A stretch of DNA of 64,000 nucleotides. Origin: Colias croceus. Taxonomy: Eukaryota > Arthropoda > Insecta > Lepidoptera > Pieridae. The notes under the pieces were generated by a model. That model saw nothing but the letters and a program-made list of their open reading frames with translations. It ran no database searches and had not been told where the DNA came from. Below, piece by piece: positions 34,466-47,060 of the stretch. How positions within the stretch are numbered: position 1 is the stretch's first letter; each line of letters starts with the position of its first letter. The translations under genes were made by a program, and so were the position numbers. The DNA lies in the NCBI RefSeq assembly GCF_905220415.1, contig NC_059546.1, positions 9,982,001 to 10,046,000 on the forward strand. The letters run 5' to 3'.

Positions 34466-34702
34466 ATAATTAAGATTGTATTTCATAACTACTTTTATTT
34501 TTAGTCTGTGCTTTTCTATTATTTAATCTGTGGATATGTTATCTGTAGACTGTAAAACGATCTATGTTGTCTATGACTTGACTTTGTTTTTTTTGGTACG
34601 ATGTAATGGAGGATTGTTAAAAATGTATTTTTGATATGTAACCGGTGTCTGGGAAATAAATCGATTGGGCGGATTTGGCTTTTCATTTACACCATCCCCA
34701 CA
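34450..34702 (+). repeat. 3' LTR
   Basis: 253 bp, same sequence as the 5' LTR. The gag-pol stop codon lies 13-16 bases inside it. Confidence 0.92.
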
Positions 34703-34708
34703 TATATA

Positions 34709-36300
34709 TCTAGCCCCTGTAACTTAATGTAGATGGTATAAATATTGAATGTGGAATAGGTAATTGATTTCTAGAATTAAAAAAGACATCTAGTACGGTG
34801 CAGCTATAACAATGACATCCATTCGTTATCAAAGCAAAAAACATGAAATATACCGCGAATAATTAATAGACGCGTACTGGGAAATATTAATAATGCATAA
34901 AAACGGCACTTCTTCGTATTCATTGCATAATATTTCTTACATTCATGCATTTCTGTGATTTTATTTATCTTGATTAAGAGAAGCTTTATAATGAAATGAT
35001 ACAGATACAACGCTTAATACGTATCAGCTATAACGTAAGTACATAAATATATCTTGGCTAAACCTATTTTTTAAAATTTATATTATATTATGCTTATTGA
35101 AATCTAACCTGTGTTCTTAATAAAATATTAAACAAATTCTTTTTTATCAAACAAATTATTAAATTAAACTATAGCGCTTAGCGGAACACACCTAGCGTAC
35201 CGACATGCAATGGAGAGTAAAACAAATATCTTCACGATATCCGTAGTTCAAGTTTTCTTTCAGTAACCGTATTGTTTTTGTAAACAATGGCTCTATACGA
35301 TTCTGGTACAAACAAACAGAAGGAAATCGGTTAATATATTGACAAACTGTACGTTCACTCGATTATTATTGGGGTATTTTAATAATATGTGAAATTCCTC
35401 TTTGAACCTGTGAATATTGAATTCAATGAAAAGTTAAGGCACAAGGTATTAAGATTCTGAAATCTAATGCTAAGGTTAAATCAAATGACGCCTGAGATGC
35501 GGGTTCACATTAAATTTCTTCATTTCTAATAAACTCAATCAAATCATCAATACCAATCAATCAAATTCAAAGGCTATCAAAAATTAAAGAGTTTTGGATC
35601 TACGATGTACTACAACTAGATCGATTTCTATTAAAATTCAACATTTATCATACCATGAACCTTAATGTATAATAATATTATGACTTGAGACGTAGAAAAT
35701 TTCAAAGAATGTTAAAAAAATTTAGGGTAAAAGTATCAATAAAGAAATTTCGCTCATTTTAAATTAAAACCTGCCATATTAATCTCAAAGTTAATAATTA
35801 AAAGTTTGTTTAATTGTGAAAAATAGGTGTTGTTTTGTTAATACTCTGTAAGTTCGTATACTGTAAGTTCGTATCGCAGCTAATTATATCTTCAAGCGGG
35901 TTAATGTTAACTGGTGTTCGATTTAGAACCTTAAGTTGAAAATTTTAAAGTTGAAAATTTATTGGTAATGATGTTTGATATGGCGGCTACAAATCAAATT
36001 GTCGTAAACGTTTTTATAGTTCTTATTTAGGGTCTGTTTCCTTCAATAAATACTCGTTAAAACCAATTGTTTGAGCCTAGTATTTTGGGAAGTAACAGAG
36101 TTGTCTGTTTGCGCAATCGAATGTCTGTCAAAATGGTGTTTATGGAGAATTTATTTTTGTATTTGTGAACTTTTATTGATCTGTTTTTGACTGTACTGAT
36201 TTCTGTACTGTAATCAAAACTACTATAAACAATGAAAGATCGAAATGTCGATCGAAATACTTCCTCATCACTGTGTTTTTATAGAATTACCTATGTGTAA
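34709..36300. other. Intergenic stretch
   Basis: No genes or known repeats. A small tandem 'ctgtaagttcgta' pair lies at about 35845-35873. Confidence 0.5.
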
Positions 36301-36305
36301 ATTGA

Positions 36306-36556
36306 CTGACCGGTTGGCTTGGTTCGAAGTGATCCTGCCTTCCAAGCCAGAGGTCGTGGGTTCGATTCCCACCCGGGGCAAATGTTTGTGTGATGAACAT
36401 AGATATTTGCTCTGTGTGTTGATTATCTATATAAGTATTTATTTAAAATTATATAATATGTATGTTTATCAGCCATCTGGTTTCCATAACACAGGCGAAA
36501 GCTTAGTATGGGATCAGATCGTGCCGTGTGTGAAAATTGAACGACGACCTAATAAT
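36306..36556 (+). mobile_element. tRNA-derived SINE with tRNA-Gly-like head
   Basis: The head (36308-36380) has a TGCCTTCCAAGC anticodon-arm-like block and a perfect B box (gggttcgattcccacc), resembling tRNA-Gly(UCC). The body follows with 'tgtgatgaacatagatattt', 'gtttatcagccatctggttt' and 'gggatcagatcgtgccgtgt'. This is a known lepidopteran SINE layout. Two fragments with the end block occur near 49400. Confidence 0.75.
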
Positions 36557-37010
36557 GTCAATTACGATAGGTACGTAAATAAGTAAACGCTATCATAGAT
36601 ACGGCATGAATCTTTTATAGCCTTTTCTTTACCATCGAAGATGTTTAAAACCCTGCTATTTTTGATCTTGATATTATATGCTAACACTTTCTCACACAGG
36701 AAATAGCACTTCTATTAAAAACTCATCAAGGCAAGGACTTGAAAACTTAATAACAATAATCTCTTATATTATTCACGTATGTATATAAATTCACACACAA
36801 TACCAAATACTTACAAGAATATGTTTTCACTTTTATCACATGTTTCACATTGTCCCTATTTTTAGTTTCCCTGCAGGCACACAGATATTCTATGAGAGTT
36901 TAGGTCATAATCCATCATTCTGCCCAATTTATGCGGGTTGCTAGATGTCACATTACATTCTTCTGATAGGAGCTATGCTGTGAATAAATAAGTAGAGGAT
37001 TAAAATGTTT
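36557..37010. other. Intergenic stretch
   Basis: Nothing recognised. Confidence 0.45.
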
Positions 37011-37013
37011 GTG

Positions 37014-37255
37014 AAGTGTGTTTTTCGATGTGAAGTGAAACTTCTTTATCGGGATTGGAAAAAATTTACTGTAACATTTTTTCGTTACGCGTGACTTTTT
37101 TCCGTTACGCGCCATCTTTTTCTTATCCCTACCACACGTGATTCGACGTATTTCTGTAAAGTTGCATATAGTAAATTATTTTTTGAAAAATAAGGTCATA
37201 AAGAAGTTTCACTTCTTACGTGTGTACACTAGTTCACGCACACATATTTTTGCTT
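37014..37255. mobile_element. MITE, family H, with intact ends
   Basis: 'gaagtgaaacttcttta' at 37032 and 'taaagaagtttcacttc' at about 37199 are exact inverted partners, with 'cgtgtgtacac' next to the right end. The interior holds two 'cgttacgcg' repeats. Non-coding. Confidence 0.6.
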
Positions 37256-38331
37256 ATAGATTTTGGTCTTAATCCGCGTAAAAAGTCCTTACAGTGGCAA
37301 ATATTATGTTCTGATGATGAAAAGCATGTTAAAGAAAGTACCTATATGAAATTAAGATACGTCCTGTACTTTCGGAAGCGCGCTCCACGTCTTAGCTTAC
37401 CATCAGGTCAGAACAATCTTGTCTACAAGTCAAGCACTACTGCACAAGAAGAATTAAGAACTGCCAAAATAAACAAACAACACAAAGATTCCTTAATTAC
37501 TAAGAAATTTATGTCGCACCATTAATATTGGGACACTTGAAATGTAAGACAAATTGTACAATTTCAAGTGAAATCTAAAACAAACGATATACTATTTTCA
37601 GAGGGTTTGAAATAACCGTGAACTTAAAATAGAAACATTTTTAATGTCCCCTTGAGTGGAATCGGTTCCACTTATGTTTCCTATTTGTTAAGATTTATGC
37701 TACGTTTATTTGTTTTAAATATATTGCGAAGTTTTCAGTTAAATAGAGGAGACATTTATACATAGAAATAAATTGAAATGTTAGTTTTAACTCGCTTAAT
37801 ATCTTTATTAAATGCAAAATTATTATGAATCTTTACACGTGTATCTTCAAGGTATGATAAGTGAAAAATAATGTATTTTTGTATGTGTGTTTGCCTATTT
37901 TTGCATCGTTTAGTTAATTTTAATGTTCATAGCACAGTTACAACAGCTATTGAAACATGGTAGAAAAAAGTAGTAGGTACCTAATTGTTCTACAAAACAA
38001 ATTTATTAGAATTTTATTCAAATTCCCAGGGAAAAAAAAGCTTTATTAACAAGTCAGAGCCACGGATCAAATATTATCTATTATAATATTTGTTTGAGTT
38101 ACTGTTTAAATTTGAAACTCAAAATGCACAAAACAATGAGACCATTCCAGGAATAGCAGTAAATGAGTGTTATTAATAAGTTATATTATGTCTACCGTAA
38201 AACGACCCATCTTCTAACTGACCGCAGTTAAGACTGATTAAATTAAAGACCGTTTATTGAAAGGTGTATGCAGCTGGTTTGACCGCGTTAATTACTACAC
38301 ATGAGTCAAGTTTATATGCCATCTTTATAAC
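37256..38331. other. Intergenic stretch
   Basis: A 101-codon frame (37220-37525) starts inside the MITE. Its later part (KSSTTAQEELRTAKINKQHK) looks ordinary but has no splice or family support. Confidence 0.35.
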
Positions 38332-38540
38332 TAACTACCCGCCTGCGGCTTCGCCCGCTTTGTCTAAAACCTAATAAACTATATACTAAAACGATCATTT
38401 GGAATCGCTCTATCTATTAAAAAACCGCATCGAAATCCATTGCTTAGTTTCAAAGATATATTTAAGCATACACAGAGACATAATGACATAGGGACAGAGA
38501 CAGCAACTTTATTTTATACTGTGTAGTGATACTATAAATA
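38332..38540 (-). mobile_element. Helitron-like element, family E copy
   Basis: The 'cctgcggcttcgcccgcttt' tail, 'gaatcgctctatctatta', 'aaaccgcatcgaaatcc' and 'gacatagggacagagacagc' blocks match the copies at 48845 and 57405. Termini are slightly eroded. Confidence 0.65.
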
Positions 38541-38794
38541 GATTCGATTCACTTTAAACACAATAGACAAGTAACACAAAAAGCAGCAAAAACAAAAATG
38601 AAACGTTTAAATCATTCATGACACACAAATCCAAAATAAACAACTCATTTCACGCCAACTATTTACTACCGCAGATCATTAACACAGAAATTGATCAAAA
38701 AACCTATCATTCCCAATTAAAATAAAACATCGCAAAGCAACTATTAAGAAGTTTCATCTTGGAAAGGCGAAAGCGACAGTTAATTTCTTGTGAC

Positions 38795-38910
38795 ATAAAT
38801 AAAATTGGAACGAGGGAGGAGGCGTAGAGAAAAAATAACAAACATATCTCTCAAAGTAAGAAAACAAACAGCGTATGTTAACATCTGTCGTGGCACGAGT
38901 TGGTACAGTC
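38795..38910 (+). repeat. Duplicated non-coding block, copy 2
   Basis: Partner of 30420-30545, same orientation, about 8.4 kb away. The core 'gtatgttaacatctgtcg' differs by one base. Confidence 0.6.
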
Positions 38911-40630
38911 GCGGCCTAAAGTGTCTTCAAATTATCGGGAATTGATTGAGGAGTGTTTCTTCTTTGCTTGTACGTGTATTTATATTTACACAGCGGATTT
39001 TGTTTCATGTTTTTACTGATTTTTATGATCTTTGATTCGTTGGTTTTGTCGTGAATTGAAAAGGAGGATAGCTGAAACATAATGAAGAAGATAATGATAG
39101 TAATTTACAGAACAGAACGTATTAAGTCGTAAAATATAGTTAAATTCTTTAGATAAATACATCGAAATTGTTAAATATTTTAATCATTAAAATACAATGT
39201 TCACGCTTCCTACAAACACAACTTTTTCTACTGCTATAATATGCTTCCTCAAAGAAAAAAAAAGTGAAATTTTAATAACCGTATCGTAAATTTGCAGCGA
39301 TCGTACAAATGATTCTAAAAAGCTATTAAAATAAATTTATCAATCATCATTAAAACAATGATTTCACTCGACATATTATTTTAAAACCCTAATTATTCCG
39401 ATTGGTGTGTCAAAGTGACTTACTGAAGTGTGAAATTTCCAGACGAAGCGTCTATATAAATGTTTTGGACCTTTAATGGTGTGACACTAAATGACTGCCT
39501 TTAGATTAACGAGCATCTTACTTTGTTTCAATTGCTTTTGTTTTCTTGGCAAAGAGTTGACACTTGGAACTGAATATGAATTTATATAGGCTATATTTCG
39601 TTAAAGTTACCAATTTAATAGTATACCATTGTATTCATTGGCAACGATAATTATCTATCGCAATGTAATTATCTATATTAATATTAGGAAACAATTGGAT
39701 TCTTATGTTGTTCTCAAATAAAATCATAATGTAATTGCCAAGATTGCTGTTTTAGGTAAGATCAAATGATTGAATTTACTTAATCTTTAGCAGATATTTA
39801 TCTGATTTCAACAGGTGATTATAAAAAAAATCTATTAACACCTTAAATTATAGAAACAATAGATTGCTGTTTAATTTTAAGATAGTGTCAGTCATTAACT
39901 TAAAATTAAACTCCAATCATAAATCAAGATTTGATAAGATAAAAATTTATGATTTAAATAAGTTGTAAAAAACAAATAATTCCTGCACGCGACTGTCCCG
40001 AATACTCGAAATTCTATACGCCAGTGTTGATTGCAGTTAATTATAAATTCGTCTCCCTCGCATTGTCTCCGACTATTTTGGTCGTTTCTTTTTCACACCC
40101 AAATCCACCATAAGACATTGAATTAAGGTTGGTTTTTAATTGCGTCGATTGAGGATTCAGTTCTTTTATTCACGACGAACCTAAATCAAATCGAAATCAG
40201 TGCTTGAAGGAACTCGCTTTGAAGGTATTACTTCCGCCAATAAAACGCTTTGCTTTGTCCGGTCCGTGTCGTTGAACTAAAATTTTGAACTTGGAAAGTG
40301 TTGTGTATCCATTTGTATATTTATTTAGATTCACTAATTGGAATTGATTCACGGTGCAAACGGACTGTAACGGAGTAACGACGTATGTGCTGAAATAGTG
40401 AAACAACCTGTTTTTCTAACTATATTAGTTGTACTAGTTTAAGTTCTATTGTACCTACTTTTGTCATGTTGGCAGCACAATAAAGTGTTTAAAAAATAAA
40501 ATAAACAAAATATTAGGAAACTTGATATCTCTGGAATATAAACACATTAAAGAGGGACTTTCAACACGTAAATTCAAACATATTTTGTTAATCATGTTAT
40601 CTCTGAAACATTTTCTAGCCATATCCAATA
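38911..40630. other. Intergenic stretch
   Basis: No repeat families. A 69-codon minus frame (40197-40406) has no further support. Confidence 0.45.
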
Positions 40631-40878
40631 TCCATACTTATATTATAAATGCGAAAGTAACTCTGTCTGTCTGTCTGTTACTCAATCACGCCTTAACTAC
40701 TGAACCAATTTGCATGAAATTTGGTATAGATATATTTTGATACCCTAGAAAGGACATGTTTTATCCCGTTGTTTATGTTTTAATGACAGGATAGGTTTTA
40801 TCCCGGAAATCCCAAGGTAACGGTAACTATGCGGGTTTTTCTTTGACTGCGCGGGCGATGCCGCGGGTGGAAAGCTAG
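40631..40878 (+). mobile_element. Helitron-like element, family C copy
   Basis: Starts TCCATACTTATATTATAAAT, carries a short (GTCT)n, 'ttactcaatcacgccttaac' and 'tgcatgaaatttggtat', and ends GGAAAGCTAG before T. Confidence 0.8.
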
Positions 40879-40909
40879 TTAAAAAAAAAAGTTAAAGTTA
40901 TATTATGAA

Positions 40910-41225
40910 CTAGCTTCCGCCCGCGACTCCGTCCGCGCGGTCCGTCTTTGCGTGGATGGTTTATTTCTCCATTTTGAGTAACTCGGACATCTTATAAATA
41001 TCTATTGGACCCAAATACGGCTAGGTCTATAATAATACGCAACGTGTGTTCGCGGTACCTACTACAGAACAACGTCTATGCATAACTGAAAAATTGAGAT
41101 TAATTTTTTTTCTACGTATTTTTCCAGGATAAAAAGTATCCTATTTTACGCCCAGGATAATAAGGTATAATTATACCAAGTTTCATCGAAATCGAACCGG
41201 TAGTTTTCACGTGATGTCTTCACAT

Positions 41226-41262
<37 letters not shown>

Positions 41263-41381
41263 AATTTTTTTAATCACATATTTGGGTTTGGTATCGATCC
41301 AGTAACACCCCCTGCTAGTTATTTTTTCAATATTTTCAATGTACAGAATTGACCCTTCTACAGATTTATTATATGTATAGA
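40910..41381 (-). mobile_element. Helitron-like element, family B copy with (GACA)n
   Basis: Full 472-bp copy opposite to 4011-4510, with a shorter tetranucleotide tract (41225-41260). The exact TC and CTAG ends are present. Confidence 0.8.
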
Positions 41382-41797
41382 TTATTAGGAAAAGTACGAG
41401 TCCCATTTTTCTCAGAACAGTATTCGTGTCTCGAATCCTAAGCCGTTATAATTATAACCTAAAGAAGTACCTATGTTAAAAATTATTTCCTTCAGGGCTT
41501 GCGTGATAAAAGCCCTGCGTGAAAACCTTCTCAGGTCAAATTTCAAATATTGTAAGTATACGAGCCGTGATTTATCGCCTTTCAGGAGGCACGAAATGAG
41601 AATTTCAATATAAAAATTGGCTTCAAAGGGCGGTATTTTGTATAGAACTGAGATAAGAATGATATAGATATTATATTGATTTAATAAATCGAGTTATGAC
41701 TGATTGGAAGGACCTTGACAGCGAGATATAAAGAGTAATAAGAAGAAAAAGAGATGTTTTTAATTTAGAAATGATTATCTTTATATTTATATTAAAA

Positions 41798-41977
41798 CTA
41801 GCGGTCCGCCCCGGCTACACCCGTGGTACATATTTCGCAATATAAGGTACCCTATGTTCTCAAAGGGTCTAAAGATTGTCTGTGCCAAAAATCATCAAAA
41901 TCGGTCCAGTAGTTTATACGTGAAAACCATACATACATACATAATTACAAATCTTTCCTCTTTATAATATTAGTATA
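41798..41977 (-). mobile_element. Helitron-like element, family F copy
   Basis: Starts CTAGCGGTCCGCCCCGG, then 'cccgtggtacatatttcgca'. A second copy is at 48985. A (CATA)n run lies near the far end. Confidence 0.65.
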
Positions 41978-42317
41978 CTAATATCTCGTTTTCTATAGAT
42001 AACGACTATAATGACAGAGAAACTTGCATAGTTTGTAGAAACTAGGGCACTGTGTAGTCCAAATTCAATTTTCTACGATCTACTATCGCGTATCGCGATT
42101 AAACACGTTTGGAAAAAACCGTATGCAATATATGAAATTAACACTGGACGTAAGAGATGACCCACTGGGAAAAAAAGTATAGGAAACTGATAATGGTATG
42201 ATAGAAGGTATTTTTAAAATTGGTTAAGAAGTGTTTGAGTTTTTTCCATAACAATAAAACTTGCTCATGATACAATTATTTTCTCTATATAGAATTTATA
42301 TTTCTCTATGTGAACTA

Positions 42318-42498
42318 CTAGCTGTGCCCCGCGGTTTTACCCGCATTGCTCATATTGCTTTTAGCGTGATGACAGCCTATAGCTTTCCTAGATACATGAG
42401 CTATCTTACACCGAAAAGTTTTTCAAATCAGACCCGTAGTTCCTGACATTAGCGCGTTCAAACAAACAAACCCTCCAGCTTTATAATTAAAGTATAGA
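42318..42498 (-). mobile_element. Helitron-like element, family A copy
   Basis: CTAGCTGTGCCCCGCGG end, the usual 'caccgaaaagtttttcaaat' and gcgttcaaacaaacaaac blocks, and TATAGA end (TC on the minus strand). Confidence 0.75.
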
Positions 42499-42667
42499 TT
42501 AGTTAATTATAATGTTATTTATTGGTGTTAAGAAGCCAATGTGTCTGGTCAGTAATCCAGTACTTGTATGGTTTTCAACGCTTCCCTAATTGGCGGTTTT
42601 AGAACTACTATTGTCAATTTAATTAGTTTTCTGTCATCAGTTAACGCTGGTGAGACTATATTTATAA

Positions 42668-42825
42668 TCTTAATATATATAAATCTCGTGTCACAATGTT
42701 TGTCCTCAATGGACTCCTAAACCACTTAACCGATTAGGTATAATAAAATTCGCACACCATGTGCAGTTCGATCCAACTTGAAATCGTTTTAGAGAAAGCG
42801 GGCGAAGCCGCGGGCGGTAAGCTAG
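42668..42825 (+). mobile_element. Helitron-like element, family D copy
   Basis: Starts TCTTAATATATATAAATC and ends GGTAAGCTAG. Same family as 7312-7495, in the opposite orientation. Confidence 0.75.
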
Positions 42826-42934
42826 TCTTATTATAGTTCAAGGGAAATGACTTTAAATTTTCTTTATAATTGGTATATTTTGGTGTTACTTTTTGGTATA
42901 AGTGGACAACTATTGTTTTATCGGTCTACTACTA

Positions 42935-43144
42935 CTAGCTTTCTGTATTCTTAGCTGTCTGTATGTATGTTCATATTATATACCTACTAAAATCTTCCTG
43001 GAGCCTACGTCTTTTAAAAACCGCACTAAAATATCTCGTAAAATAAACATTAGGACAGACAGACGTCGAGAAGCGACTTTGTTTTATGCTATGTAGAGAT
43101 AGCGAAATTAATTTAATGTGGACGAAGCCGCGGGTTTCAGCTAG
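42935..43144 (+). mobile_element. Composite Helitron-like remnant
   Basis: Contains family E-like 'aaaaaccgcactaaaata' and gaagcgactttgttttatgc, then a GC-rich tail ending CAGCTAG. The parts are in mixed order, so it is a rearranged copy. Confidence 0.45.
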
Positions 43145-43288
43145 TCATAATCTAAATTCTAAGACCTTCCTTAAAAATGAACGTTTAATAAATACAACTT
43201 GTTTGCTTCTAAAGCTTTCCAAATTTTACACTACGGCCTTTTTAAAAAGCCGTTAAATTATTTTAAAGGGTAATAAATTATACATCTA

Positions 43289-43748
43289 TCTATACATATA
43301 ATAAATCTGTAGAAGGGTCAATTCTGTACATTGAAAATATTGAAAAAATAAATACCAGGGGGTGTTACTGGATCGATACCAAACCCAAATATGTGATGTT
43401 GTCTGTCTGTCTGTCTGTCTGTCTGAATGTGAAGGCATCACGTGAAAACTAACGGTTCGATTTCGATGAAACTTGGTATAATTATACCTTATTATCCTGG
43501 GCGTAAAATAGGATACTTTTTATCCTGGAAAAATACGTAGAAAAAAATTAATTTTAATTTTTCAGTTTTATCCATAGACGATGTTCTGTAGAACCGTGAA
43601 CACACGTTGCGTATTATTATAGGCCTAGCCGTATTTGGGTCCAATAGATATTTATAAGATGTCATGGTCAGAGTTACTCAAAATGGAGAAATAAACCATC
43701 CACGCGAAGACCGACACCCGCGCGGACGGAGTCGCGGGCGGAAGCTAG
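43289..43748 (+). mobile_element. Helitron-like element, family B copy
   Basis: 460 bp with a short (GTCT)n tract and intact TC and CTAG ends. Confidence 0.8.
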
Positions 43749-43749
43749 T

Positions 43750-44271
43750 AACATAATAAATCTTTTTTTGTGTGTTTGTTTTATTTTATGGATATGCATG
43801 TAAACTATGTCGTAAGTAAATAGTTATTTTAAATAATAATATATAATACTATTAATAAAGATAGTTTTTGTGTTTGATTTCGTAATTCTGTGTACACAGT
43901 TAAAGCGATTATCACCTAAAATTGTTAAAATATTATGTGCTACATTTCCAATATGCAATAAGCAAATTAAATTATTTACCATTATATAATTTTTTTAAAG
44001 CGTTTAATTACTGGAATAATATTATATTATATTGATTACATTACAAGGTATCGTTTACTATGCGAAAACATTAGGTGATTTATTAACAGCCATCAATCAA
44101 CATCAAGTTCTTAAAATAACAAAATAATTTTTGCCCAAAACTATTTAACTAAAACTAATCATCTAACTTAAAACTACTTGCACTACTACTACTACTTAGT
44201 TGTGGTGTCGAAAAACGACACCACAACTTTAACTAACACATTTTTCATATAGTCTAGGAGGCAAATGAAAA
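43750..44271. other. Intergenic stretch with one hairpin
   Basis: Only the 44198-44228 hairpin stands out. Confidence 0.45.
44198..44228. repeat. Perfect 13-bp hairpin with A5 loop
   Basis: 'agttgtggtgtcg', five A, then the exact complement. It is GC-richer than its surroundings. Confidence 0.8.
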
Positions 44272-44484
44272 TCTATACCTATATTATAAAGCTGAAGAGT
44301 TTGTTTGTATGTTTGTTCGTTTGTTTGAACGCGCTAATCTCAGGAACTACTGGTCCGATTTGAAAAAATATTTCGGTGTTAGATAGCCCATTTATCGAGG
44401 AAGGCTATAGGCTATAATATATCATAACGCTAAGACCAACAGGAGCGGTCGAGCCACGCGGATGAAACCGCGGAGCGCAGCTAG
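44272..44484 (+). mobile_element. Helitron-like element, family A copy
   Basis: TCTATACCTATATTATAAAG start and GCAGCTAG end, with an extended 'gtttgtatgtttgttcg' stretch. Confidence 0.75.
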
Positions 44485-44485
44485 T

Positions 44486-45593
44486 ATGTAATAAAAGTTA
44501 AATAAAGCGCGATTGTTGTCAATCGATACGCTTACAAAGACGGACCTAATTCTGGCTGATATTAGGAAAAATAAATCATCCTTTGTTCGCAACGGAGGCG
44601 ACAAAAATTATTTCAATGGGAAGAAAAATGAACCTGCCTAATGAGCGTCCGTTATACTTATTACAATATGTACAAGCTTTTTATATTTGGCCATATCATT
44701 GTAAATTGTAATGTATTACTTTAATTATAATGAAATATCTACCCATATATATTTAAACTAGAAGAAGGACTAGTGGTAGGTTATTGATAGTAATAATTTT
44801 CGTGAATTCACTTCTGTTTATCGCGTAGTAATCCAAATGCAAACATAATCCGGATACAAATTATATATCTATCTACATGTAACTATATGGAATGAAAGAA
44901 TATTTCTCAGCAATTGATTTTTCAGCGACACTCGATCTATGATAATATCTATCTCCATGACAGATTTAATGAAATCGATTCAACCATTTTCTCACGTAAA
45001 CGTCACTTACGTTTGAACCTAAGTTCAAATCGGTGGTTTCAATCTTAAAAACATATCCAAAATCACTGTTATGCTAATCTCTGAGTTAAATCGTGTGAAA
45101 TGGTACACTGGTATCAGTAAGTAGTCAAATTGGCCCTTGTGGATTTCCTACATTCATTTTATTTCCTGCAACGCAATTTAATCAATTAGCTCGTCAGTCT
45201 TAAACTCGATTATAACGCTCTAAGCATAATCTACATACAATAAAGTACATAATCCTTACCTTTGTAAGGAAAATGCAATCCTGAATAGCTAGGCAGTAGT
45301 CTGTTACGTAGGTACACAAATGTATATGTGGCCTATCCAAAGGAGCTATAGACCTACAGTATCCTCAAAGGCTCAAGAAAGGTTATTTATTTATTATACA
45401 GTTGATAGAATGGCATACTAAACGAATTATTTACGTCTCTAGAAATAAAGAAAGTAAATTGTATTTCATTCTTGACTCTTGAGGTCTAGAGATCGATTAC
45501 CGACGAGTAATGGTCCGACTTCTTTGCGTCAGATGGGTTAGTGCTCAAACATCTACTAATAACAATAGAAATAAATTTTAAGCATTTTTATTA
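44486..45593. other. Intergenic stretch
   Basis: No recognised features. Confidence 0.45.
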
Positions 45594-45780
45594 TCATGCA
45601 TAAATGCGAAAGTTTGTGAGTTTGTATGTTTGTTATTCTATTTCAAGTATTCATGAAAATACTACCTACTGAACCGATTAAAATGAAATTTGGCACATAA
45701 TATTATAAGGTAACTTGCATTAACACCTAAGATAGGTTTTATCCCGGAAAACGCGGTCGAAATCGTGGGCGAAAAGCTAG
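45594..45780 (+). mobile_element. Helitron-like element, family C (12625-type) copy
   Basis: TCATGCATAAATGCGAAAGT start, 'aaccgattaaaatgaaattt' block, GAAAAGCTAG end before T. Confidence 0.7.
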
Positions 45781-46038
45781 TTTGTAACAACAAAAAAAAA
45801 GTTACAATATACTCAATAAATAGTAATAAAATACTCATGCTAAGTCACTGTACAAAAAAGCAATCAGTATAGACAAAGTATAATTATGTGGAATTCACAA
45901 TTGCTGTATTATTTACTTCACTATGCTTCTTTATCCCGACAATTTTAACTTGATTAGTTCCAGGTAATGTCCGATAAATAAAATAACTCGCAAATAATAA
46001 AGAAAATACAGAGGAACTTTCCTTTGATCGTACCTCTA

Positions 46039-46204
46039 GAGCTAGCGCGCAAGAGCAACTTTTGTCTCCGCAACTATTTTGTCTCTCCCATCAAATACTA
46101 TAGAAATTGCGTCGCTACATGCGCGCACTTTCTTACTAGCCCATAGAGTTGATGGAAGAGGCAAAATAGTTGCGGAGACAAAAGTTGCTCTTGCGCGCTA
46201 GCTC
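46039..46204. mobile_element. 166-bp MITE with long inverted arms
   Basis: The arms begin GAGCTAGCGCGCAAGAGCAA and run for about 54 bp, flanked by TA on both sides. The centre is 'gcgcgcactttcttactagc'. A partial copy is at 16797-16921. Confidence 0.75.
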
Positions 46205-46997
46205 TAATGACGAGAGGCAACGTTAATTTTCGATTGTTTAATTTCAATAAAAAAGTAAATACACAACTCTATTTTGTATTAGTCTCTTTCACTATTCTAT
46301 CAATAAACAAACCTTTTAAAATGTTATTTGAACAAACATTGATGTTTTCGTTTACAACTTAAATATTTACTCCAGTAGTCTCTTAGTGGTTTGCGAAAAT
46401 TAATATTTACTTATAAATTTTATTAAATATTACCAATATTGTAAGAAACTTAGCCTTACTTGACTTCGACTGGGGTACAGCATCAATGTTTTTAAAACTT
46501 CTTTAATACAAACCATACGAGTTTTATAATTATTATAGTTCGCATTCAAAGATGTAGAGCAACCTCTTGTTTTTATATCTTTACTATCCTGAACTTTTGA
46601 AAGCTAAGGATGTAATTACTAGTGTTTAAATAAGCTAATTATCAATCTTCTTTATAATATTAATTATCAATCTTATTTATCAATGCCTCGACCCTAATAT
46701 TGTTATAGTAAGGGTATTCTTTACTCCAGCTTTATTAGAGTAATAGAGTCATACATTTTTATCAGACGGACGAAATTTCCTTTAACTTTTTATACACAGA
46801 ATTGCATTAGAGACTCTACGAGTCACACATACATCGAAAAATAAAAGAGAATCAACTAGTCACGTACGAATGCATGCTGACCAAAGTATATCTAGCTTAA
46901 TATACATTTTAATTGCTTCTTCACAAGATTTTCACAGTACGTTTTAACGGACCACAGTTGAATGCGAAAATTCCTTCCATCCCTTTTCAACGGTTTG
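46205..46997. other. Intergenic stretch
   Basis: No recognised features. Confidence 0.4.
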
Positions 46998-47060
46998 AAA
47001 ATTATCAGCCATCTCTATCCCACATCCCAGACTGCTGGCATAGGACTGATCCCTTATGTA
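46998..47060. repeat. Fragment of a dispersed retroposon
   Basis: 'cagccatctctatcccacat' and 'ccagactgctggcatagg' match a block I know from many lepidopteran repeats. It is too short to assign. Confidence 0.35.

Larger units (their letters stand above)
31849..34702 (+). mobile_element. Ty3/gypsy-type LTR retrotransposon, internally deleted, 2,854 bp
   Basis: Order: 5' LTR 31849-32101, primer site 32107-32124, leader to 32287, one gag-pol frame 32288-34465, 3' LTR 34450-34702. The LTRs appear identical over 253 bp and the element is flanked by TATATA on both sides (31843-31848, 34703-34708), pointing to a recent insertion. Large parts of pol are missing, yet the frame is uninterrupted, so it probably moves with help from a complete relative. 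No clear polypurine tract precedes the 3' LTR. There is no envelope gene. Confidence 0.9.

Noticed and set aside
36308..36380. tRNA-Gly-like sequence as a functional tRNA gene
   Set aside because: The A-box side is degenerate and the SINE body follows directly, so it is the head of a SINE.
40522..40740. 72-codon frame
   Set aside because: Most of it is translated Helitron-like family C sequence.
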